The notes below the pieces were generated by a model, which ran no database searches, was not told the DNA's origin, and saw only the letters and a program-made list of their open reading frames with translations. Positions 58,717 to 64,000 of a DNA stretch of 64,000 nucleotides are shown here, piece after piece (the first letter of the stretch is position 1; every line of letters begins with the position of its first letter). The DNA comes from Cliona cf. orientalis. Taxonomy: Eukaryota > Porifera > Demospongiae > Clionaida > Clionaidae. The stretch is from contig OZ005692.1 of NCBI GenBank assembly GCA_963930775.1, forward strand, positions 11,141,029 through 11,205,028, written 5' to 3'. Both the position numbers and the translations under genes were made by a program.

Positions 58717-59288
58717 TCATGATGACCTCACGTTCATATTGACATGAATAACCAGCGATGAGCGTCCCTCCGCTAGTGCCTCGGATAGACCCAGTTCACT
58801 GTGACTGACCAATTTTGGAAATGACGCTATGGGGGGCCGCTTGGACGCGTCACCGCAACTATTGATCATTTTCACGTCAGTTTCCAGCGCCCCTGTCTTG
58901 ATGAAGCTACCATCCACTCCATCGTAAGAGAGCTGAACGGTGATGCTCATGGCAGGGATCTCGACCATCCTGTGCTGCTGCTCCTTGCGTTTCGATTTCT
59001 TGTTGAGATACGATCTCGCAACATCGATGTAGAGAGCCGAATACTTCTCCTTGCTGAAGGTGGAGGGAACGAAACGCATCTCGTAGCGAGGTCCACGGTG
59101 GCTCTTGAACGAGGGAAATTCCCCACTTAAGATAGGATTTCGGTTGTTTTTATCGATCGATTTCTGGACGTCCTTGACTTTGATTTTCATTGAACCCATG
59201 ACTGTGATCGCGCTGTCGACTGGGAGTGGCTTAATCTGATTCAGAGGGCTCATCTGTCGACTGAGGCTATTGGACTTACTATCATGAC
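58717..59288 (-). pseudogene. Duplicate of the last exon (MATH-like) of the Death-FN3-MATH gene
   Basis: 190 codons are open and nearly identical to 49709-50277, with one extra codon near the start (LNQIKPL against PNQKPL). The AG acceptor and phase-1 boundary are preserved at 59289. Similarity stops abruptly just upstream of the acceptor. I found no Death, FN3 or linker exons between 59289 and 64000. It is either an orphan exon or the end of a gene whose upstream exons lie beyond the window; the intact frame argues that it is young or still used. Confidence 0.7.
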
Positions 59289-59378
59289 CTGCACAATCAT
59301 ATAAAATTAATATATAGTGAATAATGTATGTGAATGAGAGAATGAAGACCTTGAATATATATATTTTAGAATTAATAT

Positions 59379-59570
59379 TACCGTATAGCCGGACAAATTG
59401 GTGGGGAATTAATCAGTTTGGTGGTCTATGTTACAACCGCCAAATTAAAATAAGCCAAAATTTCCTACTCGTATTATATACGTATGGTGATCCGCTTAAT
59501 ATTCTTGCAATAGCGATTTCGGGCTCAACCGCCAAATTTAATTCCCGCCAATATTTCCGGCTATACAGTA
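59379..59570. repeat. MITE family 1, copy 5 (reverse orientation)
   Basis: Begins TACCGTATAGCCGG and ends CCGGCTATACAGTA. The interior is the reverse complement of the other four copies. It lies ~90 bp upstream of the duplicated MATH exon. Confidence 0.8.
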
Positions 59571-59596
59571 TGCTTATTAAATTGTAGGGAGGATAC

Positions 59597-59599
<3 letters not shown>

Positions 59600-59677
<78 letters not shown>
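59600..59677. repeat. (GA)n microsatellite
   Basis: About 39 GA dinucleotides, followed by imperfect purine repeats to about 59706. Confidence 0.95.
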
Positions 59678-59680
<3 letters not shown>

Positions 59681-62600
59681 GGAGAGAAGAAAGAAAGAGA
59701 GAGAGATACAATTAAGTTTGGAGGAAATTGTGTACATGATCTGGTCACATTAGAGGCTAGAACAGCTGACAGAGACCCTGTGAGGTTGTCTTCCTAAACC
59801 AATTAACAGCTTTGTTGTTGAATTGGTTTAGGAAGAGGGGGCCACTGATAATGAGCAGTGGTCAATACACTGGATACCATACTATACCATATTCTCACAG
59901 GTCTAGACAACAAATAAAATTTGAATTGTGTTAGTGAGCACAGCTGTGTACACTGGCTAAGTAAATTAAAGGGTTGACCCTCAGGTCCCTGGGATGGATT
60001 CACCTCCTGTGGTAATTAAAGCCATTCTATAGCTATAGATCTAGAACAGCATAGCCACATTCACGATATCAAAGGGGATGGCGGGAAAAAAGCCCCCCAA
60101 GATACAGTACCAAACAGCTGCTGAAATTCCCGCCATTCCAAACCAGACAACTCACCAACAGTCACCAAGGCAACCAATAATTATGACTTTGCCAAAAGAG
60201 GGGCCCCAAGGAAACATAATATTATCTCATTTCACATGCACTCCATAAATCAAAATCAATGCTAGAACTTGATACTTCCAAACTAACAGATGAACCTAAT
60301 TCGCCATGCTAAATTTAAGCACATTTCATGCGCTCAAGGTAACACTATACTGGGCTGACATGACAGACAACAATACCTTATTAGTCAACCCTGCAGTAAA
60401 GTTGACACAAGATTATAAGGAAGGCTGTAATTAAAACAAGACGTGTGTTCATTTGTAGCTTCAAGGTTTGTCCAGCCATGCACTCGAGTTGACAAAGAAC
60501 CTCGCATTCTCAAAACACATGTCAGCCACGTCAACTGGCACATTTATGGCATAATGTTTAAAATACTGCACTCTTCGTGTGTGTGTATGCATTAGCCATA
60601 TTCAGAGTGGCCTAAGGTACCCAGGCAGGCAGTGAGGTAGTGTACACTAGCTACGTCTTGACATTCTCAAGACAATTGAAATGATTACTCTCTAACTACG
60701 TAAACTTTATCTCGCCAGGGCAGGGCATTGATTGCACACTATCATAGACTAACAAAGAGTTAGCCATATTCAGAAACTGTATGTATCAACGACACGCATG
60801 CCACAGCGTGCATAATTATGTTGATAATAATGTTATTATGATAAACCAACAGGATGCATAGCTGCTAGCAGAAGAGTTGTGGGATTTCCCCTGGTACGCC
60901 CCCCCCTCTCTCCCGCGCCCTCAAGGGGGTTTAACCTATCGACCTTCGATATTATGAGACAGACACTCAACACCATTATCTCACGATTGTGCCGTGGCTT
61001 ATTCATTCATAGAGATTAATGAAGCACATCACAACACATGCTGCACATCATTGTTTTAGTGCACAATAATATGGCATCTTAATCATTTCAATTAGATCTC
61101 GTCACTTCTTGGAATCACTTTGGTATGATAAATGACCCATTACCAAATCAATAATCAAATTATGATGACCTACACTAGAGCTATCAATAAGTGATTAATT
61201 GAGTTAAACAGTTACACTAATGCAATTATTACACCTCATGACACCACAAACAGCTATAGCTCCCCCCATCGCCCCCCATGGCCCGTTCTCTTACATAATC
61301 ATGGATGACTACGAAGGTATACTAGTTAGACACATAAGCCACAAAAATATTTAAATGCAACCACTTATGATCGAATTGATCTGTACATACTGTACTTTGC
61401 AAGTCAGTTGTCCAGTGGAAAGGGTAAATAGGCAGTGGCTCTCAAGTGCTTAATTCAGTTATACTACAAGTCAACAAAGGCTTTCAGTTTATATAGTGAC
61501 AGAGACAGGTGCAATTCCCTAACTTTCCAAGACAACTGACCTGCAAAGCACAGAAAACGACTTCCCCTGGGCCCATGAAGATGAGTGTGTTAATTAGTGT
61601 ACTTAATTGTGAGCACATGTGTTTGTGTACAAGTGTGTGTGTGTGTGTGTGTGCCTTGTGGTGTGTGGGGTTCAGTCATGTGGTAATTAGCTGGTCAGTG
61701 TAATGATAATAACAATGGTGGTGGTCGGACTTGTGGGCTGCATGAATTCATGAAACACCGGGATGTGGTGGTACACACGGTGTACCCGATCAACCACAAA
61801 ACCTTTTATTCAACAATGCTCCAAAACACAGTAAGGCCATGCAGCTTAGTGTGGCATGTACACTATGAGAAAAGAGCATTGGTGCCGGCCAAGCTGAGGC
61901 CATCCAAGTTAACCTAGACTTCCTGGCTCCTCTAGTATACCAACAATAAATTGGAGGCCCCAACCGTTACCCTTTTGAATGGGTGGATGTGCATTGATGG
62001 ACATCATGTTACTGCACTAATGGCTACAGCCCTATTATAATATTATGTTACTATATTTAGCCATGATATCATCACCATGGCAACCTATTGGCAAGGAAAT
62101 GTGTATGGCCCTCCCTTCCCTTTTTCAGTCTTAAACATTGTTTTGTACTTTACTCCTCCACACGTCGCTACTTACCCTGAATAATTATATAATAATTATG
62201 TAATCACCTTTTAGTGAAACACTTAGACATGAATAGCATTAATTATTTGGGGGAACTCTCTATTTGCCAATAATTTATTAGAGACACTGATGTACCTACC
62301 ATAAAAAAATTAATTCCACGCCAAGTTTAATTAACAGTCTCGTTTTGTTTGGATTTTGCATAGTTTTCTCTTAATAGCAGTCACGCTCAGAAACACAAGA
62401 CGTGTTTGCTGCACCAATTCCCATTTTTACCTTAAACAGCAAACTGGGCTAAGTGGTGATCAATGGCTGAGCACCATGTGCTGCGGTGGCTCAGAACCTA
62501 ATCGATTTCTCTTTGTTTTGTTTACCAGAAAATACGAGTCCGTAGTTGAAATATCAGCATGCACAGCGATAACTGTCGGGCCTACACAATGTGAGCTACC

Positions 62601-63009
62601 AGCAGATCTTGCACACAACAATAACAAAGTTGGTGTTGGTCATAACAAACTTGCAATGAGATTCCTGCGACAATCAGATCACGTTACATGCCAGACTCAA
62701 CAGGGTGTAAGGATGCACCAATACCAAGTTCAAAATTTCACATACCTTATAATAATCATCAGCTATAATATTATATAGGTAGGTACAATAGCACTAACAC
62801 TACTAGTTCATTGCTCAAAAGTGCAGCGTATGAGTTCATCCTGCACTAGGAGGTCAACTGGTCTCTCCCACACAAACGCTGGTGTGCTTAATTGAATTAA
62901 CATTTCCCCCATCTCATGATTGAGTAAGCAGTCCCTTCTCTCCCTTCCTCCCTGAGGAAGAAGTAGCACTTACACTATCACTCTATCACCTCCAGGATAC
63001 CTTTGTACG

Positions 63010-63011
<2 letters not shown>

Positions 63012-63051
<40 letters not shown>
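63012..63051. repeat. (CA)n microsatellite
   Basis: About 20 CA dinucleotides in the region without genes. Confidence 0.95.
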
Positions 63052-63055
<4 letters not shown>

Positions 63056-64000
63056 CTCACTCAAACATGCATTGTCTCCCACACACATCTTTCTGTCAAT
63101 TACTTCTTGTCTTTAGGTGGGAGGGGCTGTAGCCATTGTTATCTTTATGGCGCTGTCCTTAAGTGTGTGTATATAGATCATGAGTTCCAATTACTAGCAG
63201 CAGCAAGTTAAGGAGTCCATAAGCCTTTGCTAACTAACAGCCTATGAGACAGTACAGTTGTCTCCATCTCTGTCTCCAGCTCAGGACTACAGTAATCGGC
63301 GCATGTTAAGACTCCCCCAGATCGTTTTATATCGCCACGCTGAGCCGTGTACTCCCACACACCCTGGGCACACGCATGCACGTAGGCAGACCTCCATTAG
63401 TCATACTTGATAACTTTGGCCAGTAATTAATTACAATACGTGATCTACTTGCTATAGGAGTCACAAAGCTCTACACTTTAATTTACTACAGATATTGAAA
63501 GAAAGAGAGATAGAGATAAAAAACGATTTAAGGATCACGGTCCTGGCATAAGTGAAATTTTTATCAATCATTCAAGTCGAGCTTCATTTAATCCCACCAT
63601 AAACTATTTCCTTTCTGCTAATCACATATATGCGATAGTCATTAATGACATCATGCTAAATTACACCACAAATCTGATGCCATGGTAACAGAGCAGTCTG
63701 TGAACATGCTTGACTAAGTGTCTGTTGTGCCAAGGCTACATAACTCAGCTACCAAATTTGCCAGTTTGACGATGACAGTTACCCATAGTTTCACTGTTGT
63801 GAGAAGCAAGGTCATGCTCCTCTTGTTCACCCCATCTTAGATCTCACTGTTTTTGGTTGAGCCATTGTTCCACATGAGCCTATGCTAGCACTGTGTAATT
63901 GATTCACTGCACATACCAATTCCATAAATGCTGCTGTATGTTTGCACTGAGCACCACTATAATAAGTCATGGGAATTTCTTTCACCTGCATCCACAGTCT

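Larger units (their letters stand above)
59289..64000. other. No supportable gene
   Basis: The sequence is AT-rich and holds a reversed MITE family 1 copy, a long (GA)n tract and a (CA)n tract. Reading frames here, including 62356-62778, show no family resemblance or splice support. Confidence 0.55.

Noticed and set aside
58717-59288. Retroposed copy of the Death-FN3-MATH mRNA
   Set aside because: There is no joined upstream exon and no poly-A, and the copy includes genomic 3' flank, so DNA duplication fits better.
62356-62778. 140-codon plus-strand frame
   Set aside because: No family resemblance, no splice or promoter context, and composition like the surrounding non-coding DNA.

Overview
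This is a eukaryotic, metazoan-type window: AT-rich, with multi-exon genes on both strands, short GT-AG introns, many microsatellites and several families of small terminal-inverted-repeat elements. The gene architectures (death-fold domains joined to TRAF/MATH-like domains, plus ordinary animal housekeeping genes) and the sequence texture suggest an early-branching animal, most likely a demosponge. That assignment is inference. I found no tRNA or rRNA gene and no CRISPR array. All gene models were built by joining exons whose splice signals and reading phases agree.

Layout. Positions 1-12215 (minus) hold an SMP + C2 membrane-tethering protein (extended-synaptotagmin/tricalbin type), truncated at the left window edge. 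Positions 14107-38049 (all minus) hold ten genes in two repeats of the same five-gene order. Block A is acylphosphatase, DED-RPA, double-MATH, DED-MATH, DED-MATH (14107-26245). Block B is the same order (27086-38049). Downstream on the plus strand are NDUFAF5 (38251-40289), an intronless Fic-domain gene (40899-42062) and AP4M1 (43109-47575). A Death + FN3 + MATH gene (49709-54510, minus) follows. A second copy of its last exon (58717-59288) sits in a partial duplication. The remainder to 64000 shows no gene I can support.

The notable content is the death-effector-domain (DED) cluster. Six genes begin with one DED exon that ends in a phase-1 intron. That exon is joined either to a low-complexity linker plus a TRAF/MATH-like domain (four genes) or to an RPA70-like array of OB folds with a zinc ribbon and a basic, nuclear-localisation-like stretch (two genes). 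Two further genes carry two MATH-like modules and no DED. I saw no caspase or kinase domain here, so these look like adaptors or sensors that signal by DED-DED contact. One class may read single-stranded nucleic acid and the other may read receptors or ubiquitin-type partners; both readings are inference. Paired NF-kB-like sites beside alternative starts in both double-MATH paralogs, CRE/ATF-like sites upstream of two DED-MATH genes, and the Death-FN3-MATH gene about 11 kb away fit an innate-immunity neighbourhood.

Repeats: at least eight families of short TIR elements, a ~1.17-kb foldback, a 40-bp tandem array, a ~63-bp minisatellite in an AP4M1 intron, long (GA/CT)n tracts that often serve as polypyrimidine tracts of splice acceptors, and three perfect hairpins.
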